A stretch of 62,391 nt of DNA, taken from NCBI GenBank assembly GCA_028282405.1, contig JANQIA010000244.1:1-62391 (forward strand). Reading direction: 5' to 3'. Positions within the stretch are counted from its first letter, which is position 1; every line of letters begins with the position of its first letter. The DNA comes from Rhodovibrionaceae bacterium (GTDB taxonomy: Bacteria > Pseudomonadota > Alphaproteobacteria > Kiloniellales > DSM-21159). The notes beneath the pieces are model-generated. The model was not told the origin of the DNA. It made no database searches and saw nothing but the letters and a program-made list of their open reading frames with translations. Below are positions 43,091-52,376 of the stretch, piece after piece. Position numbers and translations under genes: made by a program.

Positions 43091-44550
43091 ACGAGCAAAG
43101 CCCGCTGCCGCAACGCAACGAATGCCTGATCGCCGGCCAGTGGCGGCCGGCCGCCAGCGGCGAGACCATGGCCGTGCTCTGTCCCAGCGACGGCAAGCCC
43201 TTCGCTGAAATCGCGGCCGGTGGCGTCGAGGACATCGCCGATGCGGTCGCCGCCGCGCGCGCCGCCTACGACGGTGGCGCCTGGTCGAAGCTGTCAGCCG
43301 TGGAGCGCGGGCGTCTCTTGACCAAACTGGGCGAGAAGATTGCCGAGAACGCCGAGGCCTTGGCGGAGCTCGAGGCGCGGGACACGGGCAAGCCCATGAA
43401 GCAGGCCCGCGCCGACATGGTGGCGGCCGCGCGCTACTTCGAGTTCTACGGCGCCGCCGCGGACAAGGTGCACGGCGAGACCATTCCCTTCCTCAGCGGC
43501 TTCCACGTGCAGGCCGTGCGTGAGCCCTATGGCGTGACCGGCCACATCATCCCGTGGAACTACCCGGCGCAGATGTTCGGCCGGACCCTGGCGCCGGCCT
43601 TGGCCATGGGGAACGCGACGGTGCTGAAGCCGGCCGAGGAGGCCTGCCTGACACCCATCCGTCTCGCCGCCTTGGCCATGGAGGTCGGCTTTCCCGAGGG
43701 GGTCATCAATCTCGTCACCGGCGCGGGCGAGGTCGCAGGCGCTGCGCTCAGCGCGCACGCCGGCATCGACTTCCTCTCCTTCACCGGCTCGCCCGAGGTC
43801 GGCACCCTGGTGCAGATCGCCGCCGCCAAGAACCACATCGGCTGCACCTTGGAGCTTGGCGGCAAGTCGCCTCAGATTCTCTTCGAGGACGCTGACCTGG
43901 AGCAGTCCATTCCCGTGCTGGCCAACGCGATCGTTCAGAATGGCGGGCAGACCTGCTCGGCCGGCTCCCGCGCCCTGGTGCAGAAGTCGATCTACGACAA
44001 GGTGATGGCCACCTTGAGCGCGCGCTTCTCGGCGCTCACCGCCGCGCCGCACGAAGAAGACGCCGATCTCGGCGCCCTCATCTCCGCCAAGCAGAAGGCG
44101 CGGGTCGACTCCTTCATCGCGGCCGCCGAGGCGCCCTCCGCAACGCTGATCGCGCGCGGCAAGGTCTCTGCCAGCGCGCCCGAGGGCGGCTACTACGTGG
44201 CGCCGGCTCTGTTCGGCCAAGTGGCCGAGAGCGATCCCCTGGCGCGCGACGAGGTCTTCGGCCCGGTGCTCTCCTGCATTCCCTTCGAGGACGAGGCCGA
44301 CGCGGTCCGCATCGCCAACGACACCGAGTACGGGCTGGTGGCCGGCGTGTGGACCCGGGACGGCAGCCGGCAGATGCGCATGGCCAAGGCGCTGCGCTGC
44401 GGCCAGGTCTTCATCAACAGCTACGGGGCCGGAGGCGGCATCGAACTGCCCTTCGGCGGTGTGCGCAAGTCGGGACATGGGCGCGAGAAGGGCTTTGCCG
44501 CGCTGCATGAGTTCTCGCTGCTGAAGACCATCGTGCAGAACCACGGCTAA
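43087..44550 (+). CDS. aldehyde dehydrogenase (NAD(P)-dependent family)
   Basis: Aldehyde dehydrogenase of 487 aa, standard length. Motifs: IIPWNYPAQMFGRTLAPALA, VLKPAEEACLTPIRLA, glutamate base in LELGGKSPQILFEDAD, catalytic cysteine in NGGQTCSAGSRALV, and DEVFGPVLSCIPFEDEADA. The pattern resembles betaine/hydroxyaldehyde-type dehydrogenases. It oxidises an aldehyde to the acid, producing NAD(P)H in the cytoplasm. Translationally coupled to livF, so the aldehyde is probably derived from the imported compound. Confidence 0.92.
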   Translation: MNEQSPLPQRNECLIAGQWRPAASGETMAVLCPSDGKPFAEIAAGGVEDIADAVAAARAAYDGGAWSKLSAVERGRLLTKLGEKIAENAEALAELEARDTGKPMKQARADMVAAARYFEFYGAAADKVHGETIPFLSGFHVQAVREPYGVTGHIIPWNYPAQMFGRTLAPALAMGNATVLKPAEEACLTPIRLAALAMEVGFPEGVINLVTGAGEVAGAALSAHAGIDFLSFTGSPEVGTLVQIAAAKNHIGCTLELGGKSPQILFEDADLEQSIPVLANAIVQNGGQTCSAGSRALVQKSIYDKVMATLSARFSALTAAPHEEDADLGALISAKQKARVDSFIAAAEAPSATLIARGKVSASAPEGGYYVAPALFGQVAESDPLARDEVFGPVLSCIPFEDEADAVRIANDTEYGLVAGVWTRDGSRQMRMAKALRCGQVFINSYGAGGGIELPFGGVRKSGHGREKGFAALHEFSLLKTIVQNHG

Positions 44551-44576
44551 CAACAAGAAACTCTGGAGCAAAGATC

Positions 44577-45326
44577 GTGCGTCTCAAGGACAAGACTGCC
44601 CTGATCACCGGCGCGGCGTCGGGTTTCGGCAAGGCTATGGCGGAGCGTTTTGCCGAGGAAGGGGCCGAGGTCGCCGTCGTCGACCTGAACGGCGAAGGCG
44701 CCCGCGCGGTCGCCGATGCCATCGGCCAGGCCGCCACCGCCATCACCTGCGACGTCTCGAAGGCCGAGGACGTAAACGCAGCCATCGAGGGCACCATCTC
44801 GGCGTTCGGCAAGATCGACATCCTGATCAACAACGCCGGCTGGAGCTATCCGAACCAGCCCCTGCTTGATGTCGATGAGGAGACCTTTCGCAAGGTCTAC
44901 GACGTCAACGTCCTCTCGATCTTTCACGCCACCCGGGCCATCGTTCCGCACTTCCGGGAGCGCCAAAGCGGCGTGATGATCAATGTCGGCTCCACGGCCG
45001 GGATTCGGCCCCGGCCGGGCCTGACCTGGTACAATTCCTCCAAGGGTGCCGTGAACTTGATGACGAAGTCCCTTGCCGTCGAGCTGGCACCGGACAAAAT
45101 TAGGGTCTGCGGCCTTGCGCCGGTCATGGGGGCGACAGCGTTGCTGGAAACCTTCATGGGCTTGCCGGACACGCCGGAGAACCGCGCGAAGTTCATCGCC
45201 ACCATCCCGCTCGGGCGCCTTTGCGAGCCCGAGGACATGGCCAACGCCGCGCTCTATCTGGCATCCGATGAAGCCGAGTTCATCACGGGTGTTGTATTGG
45301 AGGTAGACGGTGGGCGGACCATCTGA
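44577..45326 (+). CDS. short-chain dehydrogenase/reductase
   Basis: Classical SDR of 249 aa, GTG start. Nucleotide-binding [19 protein letters not shown], aspartate in AVVDLNGEG (suggesting NAD preference), [11 protein letters not shown], and the catalytic triad around MINVGSTAG and YNSSK. Ends [12 protein letters not shown]. It oxidises an alcohol or reduces a ketone, upstream or downstream of the neighbouring aldehyde dehydrogenase. 26 bp after that gene and overlapping the hydratase gene by 17 bp. Confidence 0.92.
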   Translation: MRLKDKTALITGAASGFGKAMAERFAEEGAEVAVVDLNGEGARAVADAIGQAATAITCDVSKAEDVNAAIEGTISAFGKIDILINNAGWSYPNQPLLDVDEETFRKVYDVNVLSIFHATRAIVPHFRERQSGVMINVGSTAGIRPRPGLTWYNSSKGAVNLMTKSLAVELAPDKIRVCGLAPVMGATALLETFMGLPDTPENRAKFIATIPLGRLCEPEDMANAALYLASDEAEFITGVVLEVDGGRTI

Positions 45327-46944
45327 GGGGCTGACGCAAGAGAAGACGTTCAGCGACAATTATTACGGGCCGAGCGATACGGTCTATCGCCTGCTGGAGC
45401 GCGACGGGGTCGCGCTTCAGTCCTTTGGGGACAGGCAGTTCCTCACGGTCGAGGCCGACGCGCTGGCCAGGCTAGCCGAGCGCGCCTTCGCCGATGTGTC
45501 GCATCTCTTCCGTCCCGCCCATCTCCAGCAATTGGCGTCGATCCTCGACGACCCGGACGCCTCCCAGAACGATCGCTTCGTGGCGCTGGAGCTGCTGAAG
45601 AACGCGGTCATCTCCTCAGCGTTGGAATTTCCGAGCTGCCAGGACACCGGGACCGCCATCGTGGTCGGCCGCAAGGGCCAGGAGGTGCTGGTCGAGGGCG
45701 ACCTTCGCGCCGCTCTCTCGACCGGCATCGAACGGACCTGGGAAACGCGGAACCTGCGCTTTAGCCAGATGGCGCCGCTCGCCATGTTCGAGGAGAAGAA
45801 CACGGGCACCAACCTGCCGGCGCAGATCGATATCGAAGCCGGGCCGGGTGGGAGCTTCGAGCTGGTGTTCATCGCCAAGGGCGGCGGCTCGGCCAACAAG
45901 ACCTTCCTCTTTCAGCAGACCCGGCGCCTGCTGGAGCGGGACCGGCTCATGGCCTTTTTGGACGAGAAGATCCGCACGCTCGGGACGGCCGCCTGTCCGC
46001 CCTACCATCTTGCCCTTGTGATCGGCGGGCTGTCGGCGGAGCAGACGCTCAAGACCCTGAAGCTCGCGACCACCAAAGCCCTGGACAACCTTCCGACCAG
46101 CGGTGACGAGTCGGGGCGGGCCTTCCGCGACCTGGAGATGGAGCGGGAGGTCCATGCTCTCACGCAGGTCATGGGGATCGGCGCGCAGTTCGGCGGCAAG
46201 TACTTCTGCCACGACGTGCGGGTCATCCGCCTGCCGCGCCACGGGGCGAGCCTGCCGGTCGGGCTCGGGGTGAGCTGCTCGGCCGATCGTCAGGTGAAAG
46301 CGCGGATCGACCGCGACGGCATCTGGCTCGAGGCGCTGGAAAGCGACCCCGCCAAGTACCTGCCGGAGATCAACCTGAGCGTCGCGGAACCGACCAAGAT
46401 CGACCTCGATCAGCCGATGGAGAGCATTCGGGAGATTCTCACCGGCTTGCCGGTGTCCGCCCCTGTCCTGCTCTCCGGAACCATGATCGTCGCCCGCGAC
46501 ATGGTCCACGCCGAGCTCTCCAAGCGCCTCGCCGCCGGAGAAAGCCTGCCGTCCTACATGATGGATCATCCGATCTATTACGCCGGCCCGGCCAAGACGC
46601 CGGAGGGCTATGCTTCGGGCTCGTTCGGGCCGACGACGGCAGCGCGCATGGACCCCTACGTGCCCGAGTTCCAAGCGGTCGGCGGCAGCATGGTCACCCT
46701 CGCCAAAGGCAACCGCTCGCGCCAGGTCGCGGAGTCCTGCAAGACGCACGGCGGGTTCTATCTCGGCTCGATCGGTGGAGCCGCAGCCGTCCTGGGCCGC
46801 CACGTCATCGAAGAGATCGAGACCATCGACTATCCGGAGTTCGGCATGGAGGCCGTCAAGCGCATCCGCGTCCGCGACTTCCCGGCCTTCGTGGTGATCG
46901 ACGACAAGGGCGGCGACTTCTTCGCCCAGCACACGCCGAGCTGA
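45310..46944 (+). CDS. class I fumarase-type hydratase (fumarate, tartrate or mesaconate)
   Basis: Oxygen-sensitive [4Fe-4S] hydro-lyase family, 544 aa, GTG start inside the SDR end. Candidate cluster cysteines are in [23 protein letters not shown] and [13 protein letters not shown]. Other family regions: [46 protein letters not shown] and [19 protein letters not shown], with a C-terminal domain ending [12 protein letters not shown]. It hydrates fumarate or a related unsaturated dicarboxylate. The presence of a class III CoA-transferase and importer in the same locus makes mesaconate-type chemistry an attractive but unproved option. Confidence 0.88.
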   Translation: MGGPSEGLTQEKTFSDNYYGPSDTVYRLLERDGVALQSFGDRQFLTVEADALARLAERAFADVSHLFRPAHLQQLASILDDPDASQNDRFVALELLKNAVISSALEFPSCQDTGTAIVVGRKGQEVLVEGDLRAALSTGIERTWETRNLRFSQMAPLAMFEEKNTGTNLPAQIDIEAGPGGSFELVFIAKGGGSANKTFLFQQTRRLLERDRLMAFLDEKIRTLGTAACPPYHLALVIGGLSAEQTLKTLKLATTKALDNLPTSGDESGRAFRDLEMEREVHALTQVMGIGAQFGGKYFCHDVRVIRLPRHGASLPVGLGVSCSADRQVKARIDRDGIWLEALESDPAKYLPEINLSVAEPTKIDLDQPMESIREILTGLPVSAPVLLSGTMIVARDMVHAELSKRLAAGESLPSYMMDHPIYYAGPAKTPEGYASGSFGPTTAARMDPYVPEFQAVGGSMVTLAKGNRSRQVAESCKTHGGFYLGSIGGAAAVLGRHVIEEIETIDYPEFGMEAVKRIRVRDFPAFVVIDDKGGDFFAQHTPS

Positions 46945-47335
46945 CGACCGGCTCCCGCAAGGATGCAGGCCGCTGGTGAAAGCCGCCGGCGGAACTGTGA
47001 CGAACTGCGCAGACCGGGGCGGCATTTGCGAAGAGGATCCGAACCGGATGCGCGGGCGCGCAGGCTTCGCAGACTCAGATCGCTGCATGGCCGCTCGCCC
47101 GCGCAATGCCCTGCATTGACTCGGGAACCAGCACCATGTTCGGATTTGGAGCCTCGGCGCTCAAAACGCTCGCTCAAGCCATCGGTCGGAACCGCGGCCC
47201 GGATGGCGACGATTTTCCATCGGTCTCGCGCGAGCGTCGCGTGCGCCGGCATCGCATCCGCGTCTACGCCTCATCACCGCCCCAGCGACGCCGCTGAGTG
47301 AAGAAAGAGGCGCAGCGCTCCGCCCCGCCGCGCGA
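46945..47335 (+). other. 391-bp region without a convincing gene
   Basis: Short ORFs on the + strand (for example 47106-47297, 63 aa, arginine-rich C terminus ending SPPQRRR) have no family resemblance and weak start signals. No clear terminator or operator is seen. Possibly decayed coding DNA next to the broken gene that follows. Confidence 0.4.
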
Positions 47336-47948
47336 TCAGCAGGCCGCGCAGCTATCGTTGAGTTTTTGCATCGCCGACGCCATGGCGCCGCCCTTCAATC
47401 CCAGTTTCTGGATGCGGGACTTGATGGCGCAGCAGGTGCTCTTTCCATCGGGGAAGGACGCGTCGGTCCAGAAGCGATGCGCCTCGTTCCAGTAGCCGAC
47501 GGCGTCCAGGAACGACACGCCGTAGTAATAGCGGGCGCCGAGAGAATCGTAGAACGTTCCGTCCGGCTTGAACGAGCCATCGGGCATCAGCGAGTGGTCC
47601 AGGGGCACCATGTCAGCATCTCGCCGACAATCTTTCGAATCTCGCGCCTCTCAACCTCTGACCCATGGGGCCACCCGACTCGCAGGGTCCGCACGACGTC
47701 GTAGTTGTTGTGGTTGTTGAAATGGCCATAGGTCAGCCAGCCGTAGGGGTAGGCCCGGTCGCGGACGGCCATGGTCGTATCGATGATTTGCGGCCATTGA
47801 TCGACCCCGTCCGGATGATAGGCGATCTGGTGATAGGTCAGGCTGAGGTCGGCCGCGGGCGCTCGAAGGCCGGCGCTGCGGACGCCATGGCACAGGCGGT
47901 CGCGAGAAACGCCAGAGGAAGAACACGGTTGAGGCCGGCTTTCCACAT
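47336..47948 (-). pseudogene. secreted protein gene broken by two frameshifts
   Basis: Read on the - strand, ATG 47948 starts a convincing signal peptide (MWKAGLNRVLPLAFLATACA, ending ASAAPA). That frame stops near 47838, but a second frame continues with ADLSLTYHQIAYHPDGVDQW to GEMLTW. A third continues from LDHSLMPDGSFKPDGTFYDS to the stop at 47336, ending KLNDSCAAC. One frameshift lies around the run gcgcccgcggccgac and the other near gctgacatgg. Together the pieces form one ~200-residue exported protein of unknown family. The last two ORFs (119 and 91 aa) overlap by 25 bp, so separate coupled genes or sequencing errors remain possible. Confidence 0.6.
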
Positions 47949-48109
47949 CGCGACGCGATCCGAGCGGTCGCTGTAGCGTGCAGCGCTCAGTCTACCGCAG
48001 CCCGAAAGGGCGTCCACTCTCATCGTCGTTGCCGGCCCTGCGGCGCGGGCGCCTATCCGAGACTTCTCTGTGACCCGGCCTCTCTTGGGCTGTCAGTGGG
48101 CGGGGCGTT

Positions 48110-48787
48110 TCAGCCCTTATACAATCCAACCAGCCGCGAAATCAGGATTGCGAGGAACAGCGTGCCGAAGATCGCTTCGAAAACCGTCCAGATCCGGGCA
48201 ACGGGCGTCAGGGGGGCAATGTCGCCATAGCCGAGCGTCGTCAGCGTGGTGAAGCTGAAATAGAGAAGCTGCTCCCAGATCGTTCCCTGGCCGGATTGCC
48301 CAAGGGCAAAGGAGCCCGGGCTTGCGCCTTCGATGGCAATGTAGATCGCCGCCCAGGCGACCCCCATAAGAAGGTACACGGCAACCGCGCCGCTGATGAT
48401 ATCGTGGGTTACCTTTCCGGCAGCGACGACACCGAGCAGCAAAGCCGCCGCCATGTAGAGCGTGCAGGCGGCAAGAACGACGCTGGAAAGCTCGTTGAGC
48501 AGGCTGCCGGACCAGAGGGGGTGCAGCCATGTCAGGTAAAGCCAGGACACCGACAGGATGAGGATCACGATCAGGTCGCGGCGAACCCGGCTCACGACAA
48601 GCGTGCCGACCACCACAACCAGGCTGAACAAGCCGGAGAGTAGGACCCCACCTGCGCCTTCGTCGTCGATCATCGGCGAGACCAGCAAGAGCACGACAAG
48701 CGTGCCGAGGAGCAGGCTGTGCTTGTGCCGCCCCAAGGCGGTGAAGGGTCCGTGCCGTTCCGGCGCGCTCAGGTCTGCGCGAGCCAT
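48110..48787 (-). CDS. two-pore-domain-like potassium channel protein
   Basis: Inner-membrane protein; ATG 48787 (MARADLSAPERHG) follows GGGAGGA and gives 225 aa, preferred to the track start at 48844. About six hydrophobic segments. Near the C terminus, a pore helix and selectivity filter FTTLTTLGYGDIAPLTPVAR (potassium filter signature TLGYGD) are followed by a last helix IFGTLFLAILISRLVGL. No RCK/TrkA-N domain. It would conduct K+ across the inner membrane. It is the last gene of the peroxidase unit on this strand (53-bp gap from the 109-aa gene), so it may be co-regulated with oxidative functions. Confidence 0.85.
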   Translation of the reverse strand: MARADLSAPERHGPFTALGRHKHSLLLGTLVVLLLVSPMIDDEGAGGVLLSGLFSLVVVVGTLVVSRVRRDLIVILILSVSWLYLTWLHPLWSGSLLNELSSVVLAACTLYMAAALLLGVVAAGKVTHDIISGAVAVYLLMGVAWAAIYIAIEGASPGSFALGQSGQGTIWEQLLYFSFTTLTTLGYGDIAPLTPVARIWTVFEAIFGTLFLAILISRLVGLYKG

Positions 48788-48840
48788 GACAGTTCCTCCC
48801 AGTCGATCATGCCGTCGGTTCTCACCCGCGCGGCGGCCGG

Positions 48841-49170
48841 TCACTCCGCGTCCTTCTTTCCGTCCTGATCCGGGCCGCCCAGCATCAGGTCCTGGATCTT
48901 CTTGAGCTCCAGAATGATCACGCCCAGCGCAATCACGACCGGCGCGAGCAGCAGGCCCTCGTTCAAGCCGTTGTTGATGAGGATCTCTTCGACCGGGAGA
49001 CCTTCCTCTTCGTAGACGAAGGTCGCCAGCGTCGCGATGAGGCTCCAGAGGCCCCAGGCGATGACGCCGATGCCGGTGGTCAAACCCAGGATGCCGGTCA
49101 GCTTGTAGGTGATCCGATTGAGGCGTCCGACGGATTCTAGCTCGTCGTATGAGGTCTTTTGTTGCGCCAT
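48841..49170 (-). CDS. 109-aa membrane protein of the peroxidase-channel unit
   Basis: ATG 49170 (MAQQKTSYDELES) follows AGGGGAG; the track start at 49263 reads into the catalase gene. 109 aa with two hydrophobic segments: ILGLTTGIGVIAWGLWSLIATLA and EGLLLAPVVIALGVIILEL. A short acidic loop (EEEGLPVEEIL) lies between them, and the C terminus is charged (GGPDQDGKKDAE). I do not recognise a family. It sits between the catalase-like and channel genes with short gaps on both sides. Confidence 0.75.
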   Translation of the reverse strand: MAQQKTSYDELESVGRLNRITYKLTGILGLTTGIGVIAWGLWSLIATLATFVYEEEGLPVEEILINNGLNEGLLLAPVVIALGVIILELKKIQDLMLGGPDQDGKKDAE

Positions 49171-49204
49171 GGTGCGCTCCCCTTTCTTGGGCAATGTCGA
49201 TAGG

Positions 49205-50197
49205 TCAGATGAACTGGCCCAGTGCGTCGTAGTCGGCCTTAGTCGGTTCGCGATCCGCCGCACCGTTGAGGCCGTGGCGCAGGCGCTGGCTTGCCTCGTA
49301 GACCCGCTTGCGGCAGCGCTGAATGCCGCCGAGCGGCTGATGCTCGGGCAGGCAGTGCCACGGCGTGTAAGAGAGGTTCTCGCAGACTGCGAACTGCTCC
49401 GGCGCCGTGAAGTCCTGGGCCGGCAAGGTCAGCGTGGCGATGATCTCGAAGGGGGTCGGCCAGACGGCGGTCGCATCCTCGATCGGCGTGGTGGCTTCGT
49501 CGACGTAGGCCTGTGCCGCGAAGAAGAACCTCGCCGGCCTGCGGTTCCGCACGAAGTGCTCTTCGAGCGCGTCGCGGAGACCGTCGGGCGAGGTCGCCGG
49601 GTCGCGGCCGGAGACGTTCGCGACGTCCGGGATGAGCGTCAGACGTGCCGCGCCGCCGCCCATGGCGATCGGCACCTCGGACCAGTACTGGCGCTCCAGG
49701 TGGCTTGCGATCACCACGTTGAAGGTCAGGTTCAGCCCGAACTCGCGGGGGCGGGTCTTGAAGTAGGACTCGGCCGCCGGATCCGCCATGGTCGCATCGA
49801 AGAACTTCACGTACTCGGCGATGTCGCGGATGAAGAAGGTCGGCTGGTCCAGCATGATGAAGTCCTGGGTGCCGCTCTGCGATCCCGGCACGTCGACCAG
49901 CTTGATCGCCATGGCATGCGGATTGGGATCCGAGTCCTTCGGCATCGGACCGGTCGAGACCCGCACCAGGGCATCGAACGCACCGGGTTCGGCAAACACG
50001 CCGGCGCGCAAGGTCTTGGGGACCGAGTCCGCGATCTCGAAGACGCCGCGCAGCAGGGCCTGCTGCTTGGGATGTTGGCCGCGTTTCCTGGGGTCTCGGG
50101 TCTTCTGGATTTCCGTTTGGAGCGCGGTGACGCGCTCGATCATCTCGGCCTCGCCGTCGGGCACGATTTCCAGCGGATGGGGCGTCATGAGGTCCAT
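49205..50197 (-). CDS. catalase-family heme protein (small, SrpA/allene-oxide-synthase-like)
   Basis: ATG 50197 preceded by AAGGAGAT; 330 aa, shorter than true catalases (~480-750). Catalase-fold landmarks: RGQHPKQQALLRGVFEI (catalytic histidine retained in QHPK), FDALVRVSTG, HAMAIKLVDVPGS, FIMLDQPTFFIRD (Asp where catalases have Asn) and a C-terminal LSYTPWHCLPEHQPLGGIQR then RKRVYEASQRLRH with the likely heme tyrosine. Small catalase-like proteins act on peroxides, including fatty-acid hydroperoxides. Gene order with a DyP peroxidase suggests both act on the same oxidant. Confidence 0.85.
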   Translation of the reverse strand: MDLMTPHPLEIVPDGEAEMIERVTALQTEIQKTRDPRKRGQHPKQQALLRGVFEIADSVPKTLRAGVFAEPGAFDALVRVSTGPMPKDSDPNPHAMAIKLVDVPGSQSGTQDFIMLDQPTFFIRDIAEYVKFFDATMADPAAESYFKTRPREFGLNLTFNVVIASHLERQYWSEVPIAMGGGAARLTLIPDVANVSGRDPATSPDGLRDALEEHFVRNRRPARFFFAAQAYVDEATTPIEDATAVWPTPFEIIATLTLPAQDFTAPEQFAVCENLSYTPWHCLPEHQPLGGIQRCRKRVYEASQRLRHGLNGAADREPTKADYDALGQFI

Positions 50198-50226
50198 GCT
50201 TGATCTCCTTCTTAAAAGGTGCCGGC

Positions 50227-51642
50227 TCAAAAGCTGCCGTCGGCGATGCCCCTGAGGGCGCGGAGTCCGGGGACGAAGAAGTACTCGCCGCCCTTGGTGG
50301 TCACGAACTGCCGCAGGTCGAACAGGAAAGGCATGTCGGCGCCGGGAACGGTGAATTGCCCCTCCCCGCGGTTGGGGCCGATCAGCGGGTCCTTCTCGTC
50401 GGTCGGCAAGCCGATGAAGTCGCCTTTGCAGATCCACTGCGCCTGGATGAACTCGAACTGAAGCTCGATGTCCGCGACGACGAACAGGCCCGCCTGGCCG
50501 CGGTCGACGCCGTCGTCCGGCGCGCCCACCGGCAGGGGCGGGCCGTACTCCAAGCCGCGCCGCAGCATCCGCTTGCGGTTGATGTCGGTTGTCGTCGTCA
50601 GCTTCGTGGCGCGCGGATTGGCCCTGCGGAGATGCGCGCCGAGCGGGCACTTCGTACCCTCGGGATCGTCGGCATAGTCGAAGTCGTTGACCCGCTCCGG
50701 GTCCGCGGCGATGGCGGGGTCGTCCCGCTCCGGCGAGAGGGCGAGCGGGCAGCCGGAGCGCCAGCGCCCGACGATCTTCGCCGCCATCAGCTCCTGATGA
50801 TCGTGGTCGTCCTGGCCCCAAAGCGCCATCGCCCCCTGCTTCAGGTAGTCATGGAAGCCGGCGACATCCTGGTGGGCCTTGCGGAACACGATGAAGGTGC
50901 CGTTGTCGCACAGCCCCGGCGGGCCGGGCGTCTCGGTGCGCTCGCCGAGCTCGTTCTCGTAGCCCAGCAGGAACTCGCCGGGCTTGATCGGCCGCCAGCG
51001 ACCGTCCGGGCCGATGGCGCCGTCGCCGGGCCGGGCCTGCTCCTCGAAGCCTTCGATGGCCGGTTGCGAGATCGGGTCGGCATAGCCGAAGTGTGCCGAG
51101 GGGCAGCCGGCGCGCTGATCGAAGATGACCTCGGCGGGGATCATGTGCACTTCCGCCACGCCGCCGATCTGCTCCGTGACCGAGCTGAGCCAGGTATGCT
51201 GCTCGCCGCAGGCCTTGGGTGATGCGTGCGACAGGGCGACGAGAACGTGGATCTCCTCGCTGCCGAGCTTGCCTTCCCAATTCTCCGGCGCGCTCGGACC
51301 GACATCGCCCAGTGCGGCGGCCCGTGCGCGCATGCCCTGGCAGAAGGCATGCGGGAAGGACCCAACGACGCAGTCCGACAGGCCGAGGGCTTTGAGCCCC
51401 CAGACGCTGATGGCGATGTTCAGCGTGCCGTTCGGGGCGGCCCCCTCGGCGTAGCCCTTGCAGCTGGTTACATCGTCGACCAGTTCGCGCAGCCAGGCGC
51501 GCCCCTTGGCCGGGTCGTCGATGCGGTAGAAGACATAGCGGCAAGCGAGGGTGTCGTACTCCGTCAGGAGACCGCCCTGGATATCATCGAGGTTGGCCTT
51601 CAAGTCGGCCGCGGTCAGCCGCTTTGCGATTTGGTCCAGCAT
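50227..51642 (-). CDS. DyP-type peroxidase family protein
   Basis: Heme peroxidase of the dye-decolorising family, long form, 471 aa. N-terminal LDDIQGGLLTEYDTLACRYV is typical (the IQG motif). The distal motif, usually GxxDG, reads FGYADPISQPAIEGF, with the aspartate kept and the second glycine replaced by proline. The proximal heme histidine and its context are normal: KCPLGAHLRRANPR. C-terminal GEYFFVPGLRAL also matches. No signal peptide or Tat motif, so cytoplasmic or encapsulated. ATG start 12 bp after the 177-aa gene and 29 bp before the catalase-like gene. Confidence 0.88.
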   Translation of the reverse strand: MLDQIAKRLTAADLKANLDDIQGGLLTEYDTLACRYVFYRIDDPAKGRAWLRELVDDVTSCKGYAEGAAPNGTLNIAISVWGLKALGLSDCVVGSFPHAFCQGMRARAAALGDVGPSAPENWEGKLGSEEIHVLVALSHASPKACGEQHTWLSSVTEQIGGVAEVHMIPAEVIFDQRAGCPSAHFGYADPISQPAIEGFEEQARPGDGAIGPDGRWRPIKPGEFLLGYENELGERTETPGPPGLCDNGTFIVFRKAHQDVAGFHDYLKQGAMALWGQDDHDHQELMAAKIVGRWRSGCPLALSPERDDPAIAADPERVNDFDYADDPEGTKCPLGAHLRRANPRATKLTTTTDINRKRMLRRGLEYGPPLPVGAPDDGVDRGQAGLFVVADIELQFEFIQAQWICKGDFIGLPTDEKDPLIGPNRGEGQFTVPGADMPFLFDLRQFVTTKGGEYFFVPGLRALRGIADGSF

Positions 51643-51654
51643 CGTGAGCAGGCC

Positions 51655-52188
51655 TTAGAGCGCGGAGGCGGTCTGGCCCCACGCGGTCTTGTCGGCCGGG
51701 CGCGCGAGCGACTTCTGCAGCTCGATCATCTTTTGGCGCCAATCGGCGTCGCGGCGGATCTGCGTGACGGTCAGCTCCGGATAGGCGCAGAAGTAGGCGA
51801 TGACATCGACCTGCTGCGCGGCGATGAACTCGAGCAGCTTGGTGAACTCCGCATCGGGGCCCGGCTCGCCTTCGAAGTGCGACAGGATCTCCCGCAGGGC
51901 CGTGTCCAGGTCCTTGAAGGCCTCGAAGTAGGCGACGACGTCAGCGTCGAAGTTGGTCTGGAAGAAGATATGATCGCGCCCGACCCGCGATAGGCTGAAG
52001 ACGTGGATCAGCGCCATCTCCGAGACGGCGTCGGCGAACTCGGCCGTGCCGACCAGGTCCGCGATGGCCTTGGCGTGGCCGTCGGGGTCGTCCTGCTTCA
52101 AGGTGAAGAGCGCGGCGAAGGGCGCGATGTTGTCGGCAAGGCGCACGGTGGGGCGCAGCCCATACTTCAGGGTTCCGTTCGAGGTCAT
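51655..52188 (-). CDS. 177-aa protein, first gene of the peroxidase unit
   Basis: ATG 52188 preceded by GGGAGA; the track start at 52452 extends into the divergent regulator region. 177 aa, soluble, no signal peptide. The stretch ALIHVFSLSRVGRDHIFFQT and NFDADVVAYFEAF recalls the ferredoxin-like half-domain that often accompanies peroxidase/lipoxygenase-type proteins (aromatic, NFDG-like turn, YF/YL helix). The function is not known; a partner or accessory subunit of the DyP and catalase-like proteins is inferred from the tight gene order. It lies divergent from the TPR gene across a 188-bp promoter region. Confidence 0.72.
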   Translation of the reverse strand: MTSNGTLKYGLRPTVRLADNIAPFAALFTLKQDDPDGHAKAIADLVGTAEFADAVSEMALIHVFSLSRVGRDHIFFQTNFDADVVAYFEAFKDLDTALREILSHFEGEPGPDAEFTKLLEFIAAQQVDVIAYFCAYPELTVTQIRRDADWRQKMIELQKSLARPADKTAWGQTASAL

Positions 52189-52376
52189 ATCGGGTCTCCC
52201 GCTTGCTGTGGTGCGACGGGCCCTTGCGGCGCGGCCCTGAAGCCGTCGTCTGCCTGGGCGTTGGCCAGGAGATGCGCCGATCAAAGGCGCTGTATAAGTG
52301 ACTCGGCGTGACGTAACGTGTGAGGTCATGGCGGCGGCCACGCGGTGGCGGCCGCCCGCGAAAGTCGCGAGGCGTG

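Noticed and set aside
47106-47297. 63-aa ORF
   Set aside because: Weak start, no neighbours in an operon, arginine-rich end and no family resemblance; reported only as part of a region description.
49205-50821. 538-aa frame on the - strand upstream of the catalase-like start
   Set aside because: The part before ATG 50197 overlaps the DyP gene and is arginine/glycine-rich; a ribosome-binding site stands before 50197, so no fusion protein is supported.
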